Positions 63,157 through 64,000 of a stretch of 64,000 nt of DNA are shown piece by piece. This DNA comes from Rachicladosporium sp. CCFEE 5018 (taxonomy: Eukaryota; Ascomycota; Dothideomycetes; Cladosporiales; Cladosporiaceae). The first letter of the stretch is position 1. Each line of letters opens with the position of its first letter. The translations under genes were made by a program, and so were the position numbers. The notes beneath the pieces were generated by a model. That model saw only the letters and a list, made by a program, of their open reading frames with translations. It was not told the DNA's origin and made no database searches. The DNA lies in assembly GCA_002077045.2 (NCBI GenBank), contig KZ111176.1:1-64000 (forward strand), in the 5' to 3' direction.

Positions 63157-64000
63157 CTAAACCATCGGCTCCAGCAACCCACTCAGCCTACTGCTCAAGC
63201 CCTCCTTCTTCAACTTCTTCCCCGCCGGCATCACCAGTCCCTCAACCGGCGTAGCAGCCTCGCTGATGGTAGTCGGCGTCTTCACATCCTCCACATCAGC
63301 ACCAAATCCCTGTTCCTCAGCCCAAGCACGATAGTCATCCTCAATCCTCTCCTTCTCAGCCGCGAACCTCTTCTCATCATCCTTATCGCCGCCGACCCAC
63401 CGCCCAACGCAATCCTGGCACTCCGCGTACCAACCTCCAATCGTCTCGTGGCCCAGCATAGCCAGCTCAGGCAACTGCTCACCGACCAGCTTGGCGGTAT
63501 TCCAGTCCAGGCAGTCTTCGCAGAACCCGTTAGCGCACCAGCGGCAGCGGTAGATGAGGCCACCGGCGTCGGCGGTCTTCTTCTCGCAGCTTACACACTC
63601 GTGTTGAGGGCAGTAGAAGGTGCCGAACTTGCTCGCCAGCTTCGTACGCCAAGCAGGTGGGAGACACTTGGCGTGGTAGGCGCGTGGGCAGCCGGAGCAC
63701 ATTGTTAGGGTGCCGTCGTCGGTCCAGCAGGTCTGGCAGTGGACTTGATTCACGACTGGAGCTTTCTTCTCACGGACTGGTTCGGCGAGGGAGAGATTGC
63801 CCTTGCCAGATAGCGTGGGTACGGCTTCCCAGTCGCCACAAAGGAGAGACTGCTTGGAAATTGCGAAGCCGTTCTGCATGACGGTAGTGTTCTTGCCGAG
63901 GCGGCGATCGGCGCGGGTTAGATCAACGGGCTCAGCGACTTTCGCGTCGAGCTTGCGTTGCATAGTGCGGCCTTCGAATACCGCGCATTCGACTTTTTCG
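63157..64000 (-). CDS. PHD-finger-containing protein, C-terminal part (cut by window edge)
   Basis: The frame continues in phase past an internal Met at 63963 to the right edge (ending EKVECAVFEGRT before MQRKL), so the N-terminus lies outside. The visible part has a linker (KLDAKVAEPVDLTRADRRLG, ISKQSLLCGDWEAVPTLSGK), then a PHD-type zinc finger (HCQTCWTDDGTLTMCSGCPR with AYHAKCLPP), and a second Cys-rich finger (CVSCEKKTADAGGLIYRCRW with CANGFCEDCLDW). An acidic C-terminal helix follows. The arrangement resembles the C-terminal part of a fungal chromatin-remodelling (SNF2-type) protein, but no ATPase motif is within the window, so the family is an inference. Confidence 0.6.
   Translation of the reverse strand, partial: EKVECAVFEGRTMQRKLDAKVAEPVDLTRADRRLGKNTTVMQNGFAISKQSLLCGDWEAVPTLSGKGNLSLAEPVREKKAPVVNQVHCQTCWTDDGTLTMCSGCPRAYHAKCLPPAWRTKLASKFGTFYCPQHECVSCEKKTADAGGLIYRCRWCANGFCEDCLDWNTAKLVGEQLPELAMLGHETIGGWYAECQDCVGRWVGGDKDDEKRFAAEKERIEDDYRAWAEEQGFGADVEDVKTPTTISEAATPVEGLVMPAGKKLKKEGLSSRLSGLLEPMV

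Overview
The window reads as nuclear DNA of a filamentous ascomycete. Genes are compact and many carry short introns (about 50-85 bp) with GT..AG ends and CTRAC/CTAAC-type branch sites. The gene set is fungal: HET-C, SreA-type GATA factor, Tbf1, Dad3, Tvp15, Gcn3, RAS, a PTH11-like receptor and a fungal PKS-type product-template domain. Two diverged copies of one 12-kb block lie on the same scaffold. That pattern suits a Dothideomycete black yeast with a duplicated or hybrid genome (Hortaea werneckii is the obvious candidate), but the species is an inference from gene content and copy structure only. No tRNA, rRNA, CRISPR array or recognisable transposon was seen by eye.

Layout. Bases 1-12222 (copy A) carry the 5' part of KCS1, CTNNBL1, dad3 (broken), a freestanding product-template (PT) domain gene, CLP1, an unknown three-exon gene and the 3' end of sreA, then a 100-N gap. 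Bases 12323-34051 form a second contig: the end of a URK1-type gene, an unknown gene, het-C, a Myb-like gene, a TMEM42-like gene, complete KCS1, and then copy B of everything in copy A (dad3 intact, the unknown three-exon gene frameshifted), ending in sreA at the same homologous base as copy A. A second 100-N gap follows. Bases 34152-64000 restart inside sreA with 571 bases that match the end of copy A exactly by line-by-line reading, and continue without duplication. The simplest reading is that the flanking contigs are true neighbours and the middle contig is the homeologous or allelic copy, wrongly scaffolded between them.

The single-copy part (34152-64000) holds complete sreA (iron-responsive GATA repressor), an eight-exon TVP15 with a 15-nt exon, tbf1 (telobox), TMA46, an 80-residue protein that is only the C-terminal domain of eIF5A, a secreted SGNH esterase facing a secreted deaminase-like protein across a shared promoter, a single-pass membrane protein, an F-box/LRR-like protein, GCN3 (eIF2B alpha), a short-chain dehydrogenase, RAS, a GMF-type ADF-H protein, a molybdopterin-binding-domain protein, a PTH11-like receptor, an ankyrin gene with an in-frame stop, a small cysteine-containing gene, an N-terminally short amino-acid permease, and a PHD-finger protein running off the right edge.

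Most genes are housekeeping genes with no operon-like logic. RNA processing is over-represented in the duplicated block (CTNNBL1 in splicing, CLP1 in 3'-end formation). The most unusual items are the stand-alone PT domain kept in both copies, the hypusine-domain-less eIF5A relative, the secreted deaminase-like protein, and the opposite disabling lesions in the two copies of the duplicated block.
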